Assembly: GCA_021208885.1 (NCBI GenBank)
Contig: JAJOJF010000037.1
Coordinates: forward strand, 62,001 to 126,000
Length of the DNA: 64,000 nt
Direction: 5' to 3'
From: Burkholderiaceae bacterium
Lineage (GTDB): Bacteria; Pseudomonadota; Gammaproteobacteria; Burkholderiales; Burkholderiaceae_B
Notes under the pieces: model-generated
The model's input: only the letters and a program-made list of their open reading frames with translations
Told to the model about the DNA's origin: nothing
The model's database searches: none
Position numbers and translations under genes: made by a program
Part shown: one piece after another, positions 45,523 through 55,059 of the stretch
How positions within the stretch are numbered: position 1 is the stretch's first letter
How the letters are laid out: each line of letters begins with the position of its first letter

Positions 45523-46509
45523 ATGCCCGATTTACCCTTTCGCGAAGCGGTAACTGACTCAAAGGCGCAAGCTAGGTTAGTCGAGGTGACCGAAGCCCAT
45601 GAAGGCCAACGGCTCGACAATTTCCTGATCCGCCTTTGCAAAGGGGTTCCCAAGAGTCATCTATACAAGGCAGTCCGGGGCGGGCAAGTCCGCGTCAATC
45701 GTGGGCGTTGCCAGGTTGACTATCGCTTGCAACTGGGTGATGTGGTACGCATCCCACCCATCCGGGTTGCCGCCTCAAAAGAGTCCAGAGCACCGGCCAA
45801 AACTTTCGAAGTCATCTACCAAGATGATGCGATCCTGGTAATTAACAAACCGGCCGGTGTGGCAGTGCATGGTGGCAGCGGTGTATCGCACGGTGTCATC
45901 GAATCGTTGCGAGCTGCCAACCCAGACTTAAGGTTTCTTGAGCTTGTGCATCGACTCGATCGGGATACTTCTGGGCTATTAATGCTGGCCAAGAGACGCA
46001 GTGCCTTGGTCAAGTTGCACGCCATGCTGCGTGACGGCAAGGTCAACAAGCACTACCTTGCAGTGGTACAGGGTCGTGTTGCCAACAATCGTCAACACAT
46101 CAAGCTGTCCTTGACCAAGTGGGTGACCGCAAGCGGTGAGCGTCGGGTACGGGTCGATTCAGACGGGCAATTTGCCCATACGATTGTGACTTGTGTTGAA
46201 CGTTTTGCTGATTATTCGTTGCTTGACTGTGAGCTGCGCACCGGGCGAACCCATCAGATCAGGGTTCATCTAAGCTCAATGGGACATCCAATTCTCGGCG
46301 ACACCAAATACGGCAGCGATGAGCAACAAGCGGCTTGGCGGGCTGCTTGTGTCAAGCGTATGTTCTTGCATGCGTGGCGTTTGAGTTTTGAGCATCCACT
46401 GACTGGACAACAACTAGCTTTGGAGGCACCCATGCCGACATCTTTTGAGGAGTTGATGGAACATCCTCCTGAGAAATCAACGCCCGACCCGGGAGGCGGT
46501 GAACAATGA
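45523..46509 (+). CDS. rluC: 23S rRNA pseudouridine(955/2504/2580) synthase RluC
   Basis: RluC makes pseudouridines 955, 2504 and 2580 in 23S rRNA. The 328-residue protein has an S4 domain (GQRLDNFLIRLCKGVPKSHLYKAV, about residues 28-52) and a catalytic domain with VHRLDRDTSGLLMLAKR (Asp about residue 148) and the late RTGRTHQIRVHL. The place opposite rne is the usual one for RluC and separates it from the RluD-type gene at 2.2 kb. It overlaps the HAD gene by four bases (ATGA). Confidence 0.92.
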   Translation: MPDLPFREAVTDSKAQARLVEVTEAHEGQRLDNFLIRLCKGVPKSHLYKAVRGGQVRVNRGRCQVDYRLQLGDVVRIPPIRVAASKESRAPAKTFEVIYQDDAILVINKPAGVAVHGGSGVSHGVIESLRAANPDLRFLELVHRLDRDTSGLLMLAKRRSALVKLHAMLRDGKVNKHYLAVVQGRVANNRQHIKLSLTKWVTASGERRVRVDSDGQFAHTIVTCVERFADYSLLDCELRTGRTHQIRVHLSSMGHPILGDTKYGSDEQQAAWRAACVKRMFLHAWRLSFEHPLTGQQLALEAPMPTSFEELMEHPPEKSTPDPGGGEQ

Positions 46510-47171
46510 GTCAGTACGAATTAGTGGTGTTTGACTGGGACGGCACCTTGATGGATTCGACCGGTGGCATCGTGCGCGCGATTCAGGCTGCAAGCCGCGA
46601 TATGGGGTTTGATGTCCCGGATGACCGAACGGCTGCTTGGGTGATTGGTTTGTCGCTAGATGAGGCCTTGGCGCGTCTGGCACCGAAAATGACTGAGCGT
46701 GACCGCGGCAGGTATCTGGAACGTTATCGATATCATTATTTGACCAAAGACGCGGAACTGAGGCTATTTGACGGAGTCATACCGATGTTGGAAGCATTAA
46801 GCGAAGAGGGCGTCATGATGGCAGTGGCCACTGGAAAAAGCCGCGTGGGGCTGACCCGAGCGCTTGATGCGACCGGTTTGGGGCAGTATTTTGCAGTCAC
46901 CCGGTGTGCCGATGAAACCCATGGCAAACCCCATCCGCGCATGTTGCTAGAGATCATGGCTGATTTGGCTACCGGGCCGGAAGCTGCAGTCATGGTCGGC
47001 GATACTACCCACGATTTGGGCATGGCTGCCAACGCGGGAATGAACGGGCTTGGGGTAAGCTATGGCGCGCACCCGGAGTCTGAGTTAAAGACACACCCCC
47101 ATTTGGACATTGTCGGCAGCGTTGCTGAAATGCATCAATGGCTTAAGCCGCGCACGCGCGGCATCAAATAG
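46506..47171 (+). CDS. HAD-IA family hydrolase (phosphoglycolate phosphatase-like)
   Basis: This 221-residue HAD phosphatase has motif I FDWDGTLMDSTGG (nucleophile Asp9 or Asp11 in DWDGT), motif II VATGKSR, motif III Lys in GKPHP and motif IV MVGDTTHDLGMAANAG, so it looks catalytically complete. The C1 cap helical region fits Gph-type proteins, but the substrate is not fixed. The ATG overlaps the rluC stop, as is common in proteobacteria. MsrP follows after a short gap. Confidence 0.88.
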   Translation: MSQYELVVFDWDGTLMDSTGGIVRAIQAASRDMGFDVPDDRTAAWVIGLSLDEALARLAPKMTERDRGRYLERYRYHYLTKDAELRLFDGVIPMLEALSEEGVMMAVATGKSRVGLTRALDATGLGQYFAVTRCADETHGKPHPRMLLEIMADLATGPEAAVMVGDTTHDLGMAANAGMNGLGVSYGAHPESELKTHPHLDIVGSVAEMHQWLKPRTRGIK

Positions 47172-47183
47172 TGGAGGTTAGTG

Positions 47184-48143
47184 ATGGGCATTTACCGATA
47201 TCCTCAGCCGTCAGCATCAGAGATAACACCCAAAGAGCTTTGGCTCACCCGTCGGCGATTCATGACCGCTAGCGCCATGGTGGCCGGTGGCCTGGCCTCA
47301 CCGTTTGCTGGGTCTGTTGCCCATGCTAGCGTGCTGGCAGCGCTGCCAGCCAAACCGAATCCCGAGTTTATGTCCGTTGAGAAAGTGACTGACCGGGTGC
47401 AGGCGACGACCTACAACAACTTTTATGAATTCGGTATGGACAAGTCTGATCCTGAGCGTTACGCCGGACAGATGAAAGTCTCGCCCTGGAGCGTCAAAGT
47501 TGAAGGTGAAGTGGCCAAGCCTGGCACTTTTGCGATTGAAGACTTGCTTGCCCTTGAACCTATGCAAGAGCGCATCTATCGTTTACGTTGTGTGGAGGGT
47601 TGGTCCATGGTGATTCCATGGATCGGTTACCCGTTGTCGGCACTGCTAAACAAGGTTGAACCCACTGGTAATGCCAAGTACGTGGAGTTCATCACTGACA
47701 TGCAGCCCGATGTCATGCGCGGCTTGACCTCTTCGGTGATTGACTGGCCATATCGCGAGGGGCTGCGCATGGATGAGGCCATGCACCCATTGACGCTTCT
47801 GACTTTCGGCATGTACGGTGAAGTGTTGCCCAATCAAAATGGTGCGCCTGTGCGTATCGTTGTGCCGTGGAAATACGGCTTCAAGTCCGCCAAATCAATT
47901 GTCTCGATTCGTGTGACCGAAGAGCAGCCAACTTCGAGCTGGATGCAGTCCGCACCTCGTGAGTACGGCTTTTATTCCAACGTCAACCCCGACGTGCCCC
48001 ACCCGCGCTGGAGCCAGGCAACCGAACGACGCATTGGAGAGGGCGGGCTTTTCGCGCCTAGACGAAAGACCCTGATGTTTAACGGCTATGAAGAGCAGGT
48101 GGCATCAATGTACAGTGGCATGGATCTGGCCAAGTTTTACTGA
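47184..48143 (+). CDS. msrP: Protein-methionine-sulfoxide reductase catalytic subunit MsrP
   Basis: MsrP is the periplasmic molybdopterin enzyme that reduces methionine sulfoxide in envelope proteins. The 319-residue protein has a Tat signal with twin arginines ([18 protein letters not shown]), and the molybdopterin domain shows TYNNFYEFG, the Mo-ligand Cys in [12 protein letters not shown], and [21 protein letters not shown] site (47171-47177) favours ATG 47184. It is immediately followed by its membrane partner msrQ. Confidence 0.95.
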   Translation: MGIYRYPQPSASEITPKELWLTRRRFMTASAMVAGGLASPFAGSVAHASVLAALPAKPNPEFMSVEKVTDRVQATTYNNFYEFGMDKSDPERYAGQMKVSPWSVKVEGEVAKPGTFAIEDLLALEPMQERIYRLRCVEGWSMVIPWIGYPLSALLNKVEPTGNAKYVEFITDMQPDVMRGLTSSVIDWPYREGLRMDEAMHPLTLLTFGMYGEVLPNQNGAPVRIVVPWKYGFKSAKSIVSIRVTEEQPTSSWMQSAPREYGFYSNVNPDVPHPRWSQATERRIGEGGLFAPRRKTLMFNGYEEQVASMYSGMDLAKFY

Positions 48144-48144
48144 A

Positions 48145-48747
48145 GTGCCAAGCCTGTCTGTCAAGCATGTCACATGGATAAAGCCCTTGCTATTTCTGGC
48201 AGGGCTTTATCCTTTATTGCGGTGGCTGTATCTGGGTTTTACAGACGATCTGACCGTCAACCCCACGGAGTTCCTGACGCGATCGTCTGGCACATGGACG
48301 CTGGTTTGCTTGATTGCCACGTTGTTGGTTTCGCCATTGCGAGACTGGTTTAATGAACCCGCGCTGATTCGTCTGCGTCGGATGTGTGGCCTGTTTGCTT
48401 TTTTCTATGCCTTTTTGCACACGCTGGCCTGGGCCTGGTGGGAGCAAAATTTTGTGCTCGCTGATATGGGTTTGGATATCATTAAACGACCATTTGTCGC
48501 GGTCGGCATGGCCGCGTTTGTCGTAATGTTAGCCATGGCACTCACCTCAAGCCAACGAGCGATGAAAAACATGGGCCGCTACTGGAAAGCACTTCATCGC
48601 TGGATTTATTTCGTGGCTTTGCTGGCGATTGTCCATTACTGGCTGCACAAGGCGGGCAAAAATGACTTTGTGGAAGTCATCGTTTACGGCGTGATCGTAG
48701 CCGCTTTGCTTGGCTGGCGTTTATGGCGCCGCTATCGACCAAGGTAA
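48145..48747 (+). CDS. msrQ: Heme-binding membrane subunit MsrQ
   Basis: MsrQ is the inner-membrane b-type heme protein that passes quinol or NADH electrons to MsrP. The 200-residue protein has about five to six hydrophobic helices and heme-ligand histidines in LHTLAWAWWEQN and LHRWIYFVALLAIVHYWLH. GTG 48145 lies one base after the msrP stop and fits family length; the frame further upstream overlaps msrP. It is expected to be translated with msrP. Confidence 0.93.
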   Translation: MPSLSVKHVTWIKPLLFLAGLYPLLRWLYLGFTDDLTVNPTEFLTRSSGTWTLVCLIATLLVSPLRDWFNEPALIRLRRMCGLFAFFYAFLHTLAWAWWEQNFVLADMGLDIIKRPFVAVGMAAFVVMLAMALTSSQRAMKNMGRYWKALHRWIYFVALLAIVHYWLHKAGKNDFVEVIVYGVIVAALLGWRLWRRYRPR

Positions 48748-48782
48748 GCCACAGATCACACCATCTCAGCTCAATCAATCGT

Positions 48783-49502
48783 TCAAGCTTGAAACAAGAA
48801 CAAGGTTGGTTTGCCGACTAGATCTGGTTGTGGGGAGTTTTTCCAGCTGGCAACGGTTCGGGTTCGTAGCCACTCATTTGGGCCCGTGACATCGCAGGCC
48901 ACGCAAAGCCGGGTTTTTGGGTTGAGGGTTTGCAAGAGACTGTCAAACATGGCGGCATTGCGATAGGGTGTCTCGATCAGAATCTGGGTTTGTGACAGTC
49001 GTGCAGATAGCTGCTCCCACTGTTTGAGCTGTTTTGCGCGCTCATCTGGTTTGACAGGCGCATAGCCGTGAAAGGTAAAGCGCTGGCCATCAAGTCCGCT
49101 GGCCATGAGCCCAAGCACAATGGACGAAGGCCCGGTCCACGGCTTGACGGTGGCCCCCATGTCGTGTGCCAGTGCAACCACGCGTGCACCCGGGTCGGCG
49201 ACAGCAGGGCAGCCGGCCTCAGATACCAGTCCGATGGATTGATGGTTTTTCAGGGGCGCTAGCCATTGGCGGATTGTTTGGTCATCCGTCTTGGCCGTTA
49301 GTGTCTGTATATCAATTTCTTGTATGGGACGCTCAAGTGTCAGCAGTTTTAAAAACGCCCGGGCGGTTTTCGCATTCTCAGCGATATAGTTGGAAAGCCC
49401 GGCGGCTTGTTGTTGCGCCGCGATCGGAAGCCACGAATCGATCGGTGCCTCGGACAGTCCAACGGGAATCAGGTGCAGCGTGCCAGTGTGTTGAGGTTGC
49501 AT
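48783..49502 (-). CDS. Tetrapyrrole methylase family protein, RsmI-like
   Basis: This 239-residue SAM-dependent methyltransferase of the class III (tetrapyrrole methylase/RsmI) fold shows the start GTLHLIPVGLSE, the SAM loop GLVSEAGCPAVADPGARVVALAH (about residues 90-112), SSIVLGLMASGLDGQRFTFHGY and IETPYRNAAMFDSL. True RsmI methylates C1402 of 16S rRNA but has a longer C-terminal domain. This shorter form is a paralogue of that group, so the substrate is open. It lies 14 bases after the Maf gene, which is transcribed with it. Confidence 0.84.
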   Translation of the reverse strand: MQPQHTGTLHLIPVGLSEAPIDSWLPIAAQQQAAGLSNYIAENAKTARAFLKLLTLERPIQEIDIQTLTAKTDDQTIRQWLAPLKNHQSIGLVSEAGCPAVADPGARVVALAHDMGATVKPWTGPSSIVLGLMASGLDGQRFTFHGYAPVKPDERAKQLKQWEQLSARLSQTQILIETPYRNAAMFDSLLQTLNPKTRLCVACDVTGPNEWLRTRTVASWKNSPQPDLVGKPTLFLFQA

Positions 49503-49516
49503 GGATGGTGATGAAA

Positions 49517-50125
49517 TTAGTTAGCGTTTCTGTTCGGAGTCAGTGGATCTATGCCTGCGAGTGAAAGCAGGCGAGTTAGCTCGATGAGCGGCAGCCCAAT
49601 AATGGCCGTAGGGTCATCGCTTTGCAGTGACTCCAGTAGTGAGATGCCTAAACTTTCTGCTTTGGCGCTGCCAGCGGTGTCAAACGGTTGATCAATTTGT
49701 AGGTATTGCTCAATTTGCGCATCCGACAGTCGTCGAAACGTGGCTCTAGAGGGGCTGACTCTGATGCGCGTCGCTCTTGGGGTCACTAGCGCGATAGCGC
49801 TTTGGAATGTCACCGTTTGTCCACTGAGCATGATTAGTTGGCGTCGGGCATTATCCGCGTTGCCAGGCTTGCCAAGAGCGATTCCGTTGAAATCGAGCAC
49901 TTGGTCCGCACCAATGACGACTGCATCAGGCTCTTGGCGCGCTATGGCCCGAGCTTTTTGAAGAGCCAGACGACGTGCTAGTGCGAGCGGTGTTTCCCCC
50001 GGCAACGCAGACTCATCAAGCTCGGGCGGGCAGACAGAAAAAGGAATGTTTAGTCTTGCGAGCATCTCGTGGCGATAGGGTGAGCTTGAAGCAAGAATCA
50101 GTTTCGATGGAAGTTGGGTGGACAC
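49517..50125 (-). CDS. Maf family nucleotide pyrophosphatase (YceF type)
   Basis: This 202-residue Maf/HAM1-like enzyme hydrolyses modified nucleoside triphosphates, 7-methyl-GTP in the YceF subgroup. Seen are LILASSSPYRHEMLARL near the N-terminus, PELDESALPGETP, AVVIGADQVLDFNG with the catalytic Asp, and a late GSAKAESLGISLLESLQSDDPTAIIGLPL. GTG 50125 is the likely start because family members begin just before LILAS; the frame further upstream (to 50203) overlaps the region of the yceD promoter. No strong ribosome binding site is seen, so the start is uncertain. Confidence 0.87.
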   Translation of the reverse strand: MSTQLPSKLILASSSPYRHEMLARLNIPFSVCPPELDESALPGETPLALARRLALQKARAIARQEPDAVVIGADQVLDFNGIALGKPGNADNARRQLIMLSGQTVTFQSAIALVTPRATRIRVSPSRATFRRLSDAQIEQYLQIDQPFDTAGSAKAESLGISLLESLQSDDPTAIIGLPLIELTRLLSLAGIDPLTPNRNAN

Positions 50126-50138
50126 AGCGTGCAACCAG

Positions 50139-50168
50139 TTGTATTCACAGAGGATTTCACGGTATGAT
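50139..50168 (+). promoter_or_regulatory. Promoter of the yceD-rpmF-plsX-fab operon
   Basis: TTGTAT (50139-50144) and TATGAT (50163-50168) are separated by 18 bases; both match sigma-70 boxes well (four and five of six). It lies about 110 bases before the yceD start, in the gap between the divergent maf and yceD genes. Confidence 0.55.
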
Positions 50169-50281
50169 AGCGGGCTTTGCCGCTTTTGTTGAAGCAGGTT
50201 CATTTTTACGGTCGAATTCCAATGGTTGGGTTGCCAGCGTCAGACGAAAATTGGCGAGCACAGTGCCAGGTGCAGTTTGGC

Positions 50282-50836
50282 ATGCCGCCCAAAACGGATC
50301 TAAGGCGCTTGGCTCAGCACAACGGGGCTGTTGTCGGTGTAATACCTGTCAACAGGATGACCCGGCTGATTCAGGATTTGCCTGGCCAGCCTCACATTCG
50401 TGAACTTGCGGACATTGGTGCAGATGGCCGCGGGGCGGTCTGGTACGAGTTCAGAGGGTCGAGTCAGCAAGGCCGCCGCCCACGCGTGTGGTTAAAAGTG
50501 CAGGCTTTGCTCACGCTCACTTGTCAGCGATGTTTAAGCGACATGCTGTTTTTGGTTAATGAAACGGTTCAGTTCGAGCTGTTTGCTGACGAGAACACGG
50601 CCAACGCAGTTGAAGCTGTTGATGAGGGGGATCCTGATGCTCCTGAACCGCTCGTGGCTGACGGGCCGGTTGACCTCGTGCAGATGGTTGAAGATCAGCT
50701 GATACTCGCTGTTCCGTATGTACCTAAACACCACGCTTGTGAGCCGGCTAAGACCTCAGCTGGCGAACCTGTCGAGGAAGTAAAACGAGAGTCACCGTTT
50801 AAGGTGCTTGAAGGTTTAAAGCGCGGCTCAAAATAA
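50282..50836 (+). CDS. YceD family protein (DUF177), 23S rRNA accumulation factor
   Basis: The 184-residue YceD/DUF177 protein is needed for normal 23S rRNA levels in E. coli and is nearly always just upstream of rpmF. The conserved block is CQRCLSDMLFLVNETVQFEL (about residues 80-100), followed by an acidic stretch and VQMVEDQLILAVPYVPKH. Starting at ATG 50282 the protein begins MPPKTDLRRLAQ. An in-frame ATG at 50222 is possible but less like the family. Stop at 50836 lies inside a terminator-like hairpin. Confidence 0.86.
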   Translation: MPPKTDLRRLAQHNGAVVGVIPVNRMTRLIQDLPGQPHIRELADIGADGRGAVWYEFRGSSQQGRRPRVWLKVQALLTLTCQRCLSDMLFLVNETVQFELFADENTANAVEAVDEGDPDAPEPLVADGPVDLVQMVEDQLILAVPYVPKHHACEPAKTSAGEPVEEVKRESPFKVLEGLKRGSK

Positions 50837-50848
50837 TTTTTTGAGCCG
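50824..50848 (+). terminator. Hairpin overlapping the yceD stop, before rpmF
   Basis: CGGCTCAAAA (50824-50833) pairs with TTTTGAGCCG (50839-50848), ten bp with a five-base loop containing the yceD stop codon, followed by a T-rich stretch. It may be an attenuator that lets rpmF-plsX be expressed differently from yceD. Confidence 0.5.
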
Positions 50849-50907
50849 TATTTTGGTTTTTACCGGATTGGATTGACGTACAATCCATCCCATTATTAGG
50901 AGTCATC

Positions 50908-51090
50908 ATGGCTGTCCAGCAAAACAAGAAAACCCCATCGAAGCGCGGTATGCACCGTTCGCACGATTTTCTGACTAACCCGCCTACGGCAATCGAGCCG
51001 AACACGGGTGAACTGCATCTGCGTCATCACATTAGCCCCAACGGCTTTTATCGTGGCCGCAAGGTTCTGAAGACCAAGTCAGACGAATAA
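50908..51090 (+). CDS. rpmF: 50S ribosomal protein L32
   Basis: This 60-residue ribosomal protein, [20 protein letters not shown] at the start, is the standard bacterial L32 form without the zinc-binding cysteines. It is a component of the large subunit near the peptidyl transferase region. TTAGGAG lies just before ATG 50908. It sits 71 bases after yceD and 47 bases before plsX; rpmF coupled to plsX and fab genes links ribosome and lipid synthesis in many proteobacteria. Confidence 0.97.
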   Translation: MAVQQNKKTPSKRGMHRSHDFLTNPPTAIEPNTGELHLRHHISPNGFYRGRKVLKTKSDE

Positions 51091-51137
51091 ATCACGATTA
51101 GTCGATTGCGGGATGTTTGGCATTCCGCTTGTTTTTC

Positions 51138-52184
51138 GTGACCAAGTCTGTCCGCATCGCCGTTGATTGCATGGGTGGTGACGTTGGTATCCCAACGACC
51201 ATTCCTGCGGCTTTGGCTTTCATCGAACGTTATCCTCAAGCCTCTTTGCTGCTTGTAGGTGACTCTTCTCAGATAGAAAAAGCACTAGGCGAGTGGCAAC
51301 CGAAATACCCCAGGGCCGATCGTGCTCGACTCGAGATCAGGCACACCAGTGAGGTGGTTGCCATGGATGATCCAGTCGAGGTGGCGCTGCGCCGCAAAAA
51401 AGACTCCTCTATGCGGGTAGCAATCGAGGCGGTCAAATCTGGTCAAGCTCAGGCCTGTGTGTCAGCGGGCAACACCGGCGCTTTGATGGCGATCTCGCGC
51501 TACGTGCTCAAGACGCTCGATGGCATTGATCGTCCGGCGATTGCTACTGCATTGCCCAATCAAAAGGGCGGTGCAACAACCATGCTCGACCTCGGTGCCA
51601 ATGTTGACTGTACAGCGGAGCACCTGTTGCAGTTTGCCATCATGGGCACTGCCTTGGCTCAAACTTCTGATGACGGCCATCTGCCATCCGTTGGGCTTTT
51701 GAATATCGGCGAAGAGGTCATCAAAGGCAATGATGTCGTCAAGCAGGCTGCTGAGCTGCTACGCGCAAGCCCCTTGAATTTTTATGGCAACGTTGAAGGC
51801 AATGATATTTTCAAGGGCACGGTTGATATAGTCGTGTGCGACGGGTTCGTTGGTAACGTGGTCTTGAAGTCGGTCGAAGGCTTGGCGCATATGCTTGGCA
51901 GCATGATTCGCGAAGAGTTTTATCGTAGTACGCTCACAAAATTAGCTGGCGTAATCGTCAGACCCGTTTTAAATCGTTTCCGTCGCCGGGTAGATAACCG
52001 TCGTTACAATGGCGCTGCTTTGTTAGGGTTGCGTGGCATTGTATTCAAGAGCCACGGCTCGGCCGATGACTACGCATTCAGGCACGCGTTGCAGCGTGCC
52101 CATGACGCAGTTGCTGCCGGCGTGCTTGATCGCATCGCCAGCACAGTTGTTGAGTTCACGCGCCATCAGTCTGGCACGAAGTAA
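51138..52184 (+). CDS. plsX: Phosphate acyltransferase PlsX
   Basis: PlsX converts acyl-ACP to acyl-phosphate for the first step of phospholipid synthesis. The 348-residue protein shows the start [71 protein letters not shown] and a C-terminal [21 protein letters not shown] 51138 is selected because the family begins just there; the TTG at 51117 gives seven extra residues. Confidence 0.94.
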   Translation: MTKSVRIAVDCMGGDVGIPTTIPAALAFIERYPQASLLLVGDSSQIEKALGEWQPKYPRADRARLEIRHTSEVVAMDDPVEVALRRKKDSSMRVAIEAVKSGQAQACVSAGNTGALMAISRYVLKTLDGIDRPAIATALPNQKGGATTMLDLGANVDCTAEHLLQFAIMGTALAQTSDDGHLPSVGLLNIGEEVIKGNDVVKQAAELLRASPLNFYGNVEGNDIFKGTVDIVVCDGFVGNVVLKSVEGLAHMLGSMIREEFYRSTLTKLAGVIVRPVLNRFRRRVDNRRYNGAALLGLRGIVFKSHGSADDYAFRHALQRAHDAVAAGVLDRIASTVVEFTRHQSGTK

Positions 52185-52209
52185 ATGGCGATTGCCGCAT
52201 GAGGATGTC

Positions 52210-53196
52210 ATGACAGCTACTGTTCAGTATTCCAGAATCATTGGCACCGGCAGTTATCTGCCTGAAGATGTGGTAACCAATGAAGAACTCGCTGCCAGGC
52301 TCGCCAAACAGGGTATTGAGACATCCGATGAGTGGATCGTCTCGCGAACCGGGATTCGGCAGCGCCACATCGCAGACAACAACACTAAAACCAGTGACCT
52401 GGCTTTCAAGGCTGCCGAGCAGGCGCTTGCCCGAGCTGGCAAGACCGCAGCCGATCTTGACCTGATTATTTTGGCGACTTCTACGCCGGATTTTGTGTTT
52501 CCTAGCACTGCATGCATGGTGCAGGCCAAACTTGGCAACCATGGCGCAGCGGCCTTTGACGTCCAGGCGGTCTGTAGTGGGTTTGTTTATGCATTGACCA
52601 CTGCAGACAGTTTTATCAAGGCAGGGCGAGCCAGGTGTGCATTGGTCATTGGGGCTGAAGTCTTTTCGCGGATCCTTGATTGGCAAGATCGCGGTACTTG
52701 TGTTTTGTTTGGTGATGGTGCGGGTGCCGTCGTTCTGGAGGCTTCTGATGAGCCTGGCATTCGAGCAGCGCAGTTGCATGCCGATGGAAGCTTGAACAAC
52801 ATTTTGTGTGTCCCAGGATCGGTAGCCCATGGTCAGGTTACGGGTGACCCCTTTTTGCGCATGGATGGCCAGGCCGTATTCAAGCAGGCAGTATCGGTGC
52901 TTGAGAAATCAGCCCGTGATACGGTGGCTGAAGCGGGCCTGGCGCTTGACGATATCGATTGGCTGATACCGCATCAAGCCAACTTGAGGATATTGACGTT
53001 CCTGGCAAAAAAGCTCGGTGGCTCCATGGACAGGCTTGTTGTGACCGTTGATCGGCACGCCAACACATCAGCCGCCAGTGTGCCGCTGGCGCTTGATCAG
53101 GCTTGTCGCGATGGCCGCATCAAAGCGGGACACGAAGTGCTGATGCAGGGCGTTGGTGGCGGTTTTACCTGGGGTTCTGTCGTCGCGAGAATGTAA
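52210..53196 (+). CDS. fabH: 3-oxoacyl-ACP synthase III FabH
   Basis: FabH condenses acetyl-CoA (or short branched primers) with malonyl-ACP to begin chain synthesis. The 328-residue thiolase-fold enzyme has the catalytic Cys in [12 protein letters not shown] (Cys122), His in [10 protein letters not shown] and Asn in [14 protein letters not shown], so the Cys-His-Asn triad is complete. ATG 52210 is preceded by GAGG and matches the family start [20 protein letters not shown]. It lies 25 bases after plsX. Confidence 0.95.
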   Translation: MTATVQYSRIIGTGSYLPEDVVTNEELAARLAKQGIETSDEWIVSRTGIRQRHIADNNTKTSDLAFKAAEQALARAGKTAADLDLIILATSTPDFVFPSTACMVQAKLGNHGAAAFDVQAVCSGFVYALTTADSFIKAGRARCALVIGAEVFSRILDWQDRGTCVLFGDGAGAVVLEASDEPGIRAAQLHADGSLNNILCVPGSVAHGQVTGDPFLRMDGQAVFKQAVSVLEKSARDTVAEAGLALDDIDWLIPHQANLRILTFLAKKLGGSMDRLVVTVDRHANTSAASVPLALDQACRDGRIKAGHEVLMQGVGGGFTWGSVVARM

Positions 53197-53273
53197 GTGG
53201 ATGGACTGCCGTCGAGGTGGTGGCCAGTTAACGTGGATGCACCCAGATTTAATTTGATATAGGTGAAACAGAC

Positions 53274-54210
53274 ATGAAGTTTGCTTTTGTGTTCCCGGGC
53301 CAAGGCTCTCAGACTGTTGGTATGCTGGATGCCTGGTCGGGTAACGAAGCGGTGACTGGTGTGGTCGCGCAGGCTAACGCCGCTCTTGGGGAGGATCTCG
53401 GGGCATTGATTGCTGATGGGCCTGCGGAGCAACTCAATCTCACCACCAACACCCAGCCGGCCATGTTGACCGCCTCGCTTGCCATGTTTGCCGCCTGGCG
53501 CGAAGCCGGTGGCCCAGAGCCAATGGTCATGGCCGGACACAGCCTGGGGGAGTACGCAGCGCTAACGGCTGCCGGTGCCCTCGATTTGGCCGATGCTGTG
53601 CGTCTGGTGCGTATCCGGGCTGATGCAATGCAGGCTGCGGTTCCGGTGGGCACCGGCGCCATGGCTGCCATCTTGGGCCTTGAAGATGATGCTGTGATTG
53701 CAGCGTGCCAGCAGGCTGGACAGGACGAAGTCGTTGAAGCAGTGAACTTTAATGCGCCTGCTCAGGTTGTTATTGCCGGCCATAAGGCCGCGGTTGAGCG
53801 CGCCATGGAAAACGCCAAAGCAGCGGGAGCCAAGCGGGCGGTGTTGCTACCAGTGTCTGCGCCATTTCACTCAAGCCTACTGAAACCTGCAGCGGCGGTT
53901 CTGTCGGAGGCATTGACCAACGTTGAGCTGCGTCAACCGGTTATACCCGTGATTCACAATGTCGATGTTCAGGTGCATCAAGAGCCTGCTGCCATTCGTC
54001 AGGCACTGGTTGATCAAGCTTGGCATCCAGTGCGCTGGGTGCAGACTATTCAGGCGATGGCTAATCAGGGCGTCACGCATAGTGGTTGAGTGCGGACCCG
54101 GCAAAGTGCTTAGTGGCTTGGTCAAGCGTATCTCGCCCGAACTGACGGGCATATCAGTGACGGACCCTGGTTCCATGCAGGCAGCCATGGATGCGCTAAA
54201 GTCTGCCTAA
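53274..54210 (+). pseudogene. fabD: Malonyl-CoA:ACP transacylase FabD, interrupted by a one-base frameshift
   Basis: FabD loads malonyl onto ACP and is essential. ATG 53274 opens with FAFVFPGQGSQTVGML; the active-site GHSLGEYAAL (Ser about residue 89-92) and the His in VSAPFHSSLLKPA are intact. After GVTH the frame hits a stop (codons AGT GGT TGA). The next frame continues VVECGPGKVLSGLVKRI and ends at 54210. Removing one base, for example the A at 54081, restores a protein of about 311 residues. As the gene is essential and no second fabD lies in this window, an indel in the sequence is the simplest reading. Confidence 0.9.
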
Positions 54211-54264
54211 AAACAGTGGCACTCAAGTATTGAATTGAAATTAACAGTGATACGGAATAGCGAC

Positions 54265-54999
54265 ATGGATTTAAAGAACAAAGTAGCGTTGGTGACCGGT
54301 GCCAGTCGTGGTATTGGCAAAGCCATCGCGCTAGAGTTGGCCGCACGTGGTGCGACGGTGGTTGGCACAGCAACCACTGAAAGTGGCGCCCAAGGCATCT
54401 CTGAGGCATTGGCTGATTCTGGTGGGCGCGGCATTGTGCTAAACGTTGATGAGCCTGATCGCATCGCTGCTGTTGTTGATGAGCTTGCCAAAGAGGGTGG
54501 GCCACATATTCTGGTCAACAATGCTGGTATTACCCGAGATACCTTGGCCATGCGCATGAAAGATGAAGACTGGGATGCGGTTTTACAGACCAACTTGACC
54601 AGCGTGTTTCAGCTTTGTCGTGCGGTGATCAAGCCAATGATGAAGGCTCGCAGTGGTCGAATCATCAACGTCACCTCGGTAGTGGGGTCAAGCGGCAACG
54701 CTGGACAAGCCAACTACGCAGCAGCCAAAGCCGGCGTGGCGGGCATGACCCGAGCGCTTGCAAGAGAGCTTGGCAGTCGCAACATCACGGTCAATTGTGT
54801 TGCACCCGGATTTATTGAAACCGACATGACTCGCGCTTTGTCGACCGAGCAAACTTCAGGTCTGCTAGGGCAAATTCCCCTTGGTCGCCTTGGTGCGCCT
54901 GCGGACATCGCTTATGCGGTAGCATTTCTGGCATCTGAGCAGGCAGAGTACATTACAGGTACCACTTTGCATGTTAATGGTGGTATGTACATGTCGTAA
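54265..54999 (+). CDS. fabG: 3-oxoacyl-ACP reductase FabG
   Basis: FabG reduces 3-oxoacyl-ACP with NADPH in each elongation cycle. The 244-residue SDR has TGASRGIGKAIA near the N-terminus, NNAGITRD at about residue 85, the catalytic Ser in NVTSVVGSSGNAGQ and YAAAKAG (Tyr/Lys), plus MKDEDWDAVLQTN, typical of FabG. ATG 54265 is preceded by a GGAAT-type site. The gene sits between fabD and acpP; a frame from 54235 is less likely. Confidence 0.95.
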   Translation: MDLKNKVALVTGASRGIGKAIALELAARGATVVGTATTESGAQGISEALADSGGRGIVLNVDEPDRIAAVVDELAKEGGPHILVNNAGITRDTLAMRMKDEDWDAVLQTNLTSVFQLCRAVIKPMMKARSGRIINVTSVVGSSGNAGQANYAAAKAGVAGMTRALARELGSRNITVNCVAPGFIETDMTRALSTEQTSGLLGQIPLGRLGAPADIAYAVAFLASEQAEYITGTTLHVNGGMYMS

Positions 55000-55022
55000 G
55001 CCCGTTTTGGGCTAGGCTTGGC

Positions 55023-55028
55023 TATAAT
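55023..55028 (+). promoter_or_regulatory. Possible acpP promoter (-10 element)
   Basis: A perfect TATAAT (55023-55028) lies 31 bases before the acpP start, just after a small hairpin AGCCC/GGGCT. No good -35 is seen at 16-18 bases, so the box alone is suggestive. A separate acpP promoter would explain its high expression compared with its operon. Confidence 0.35.
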
Positions 55029-55059
55029 TCATAAGGTTTTTTCCCCACTGGAGATTTGA

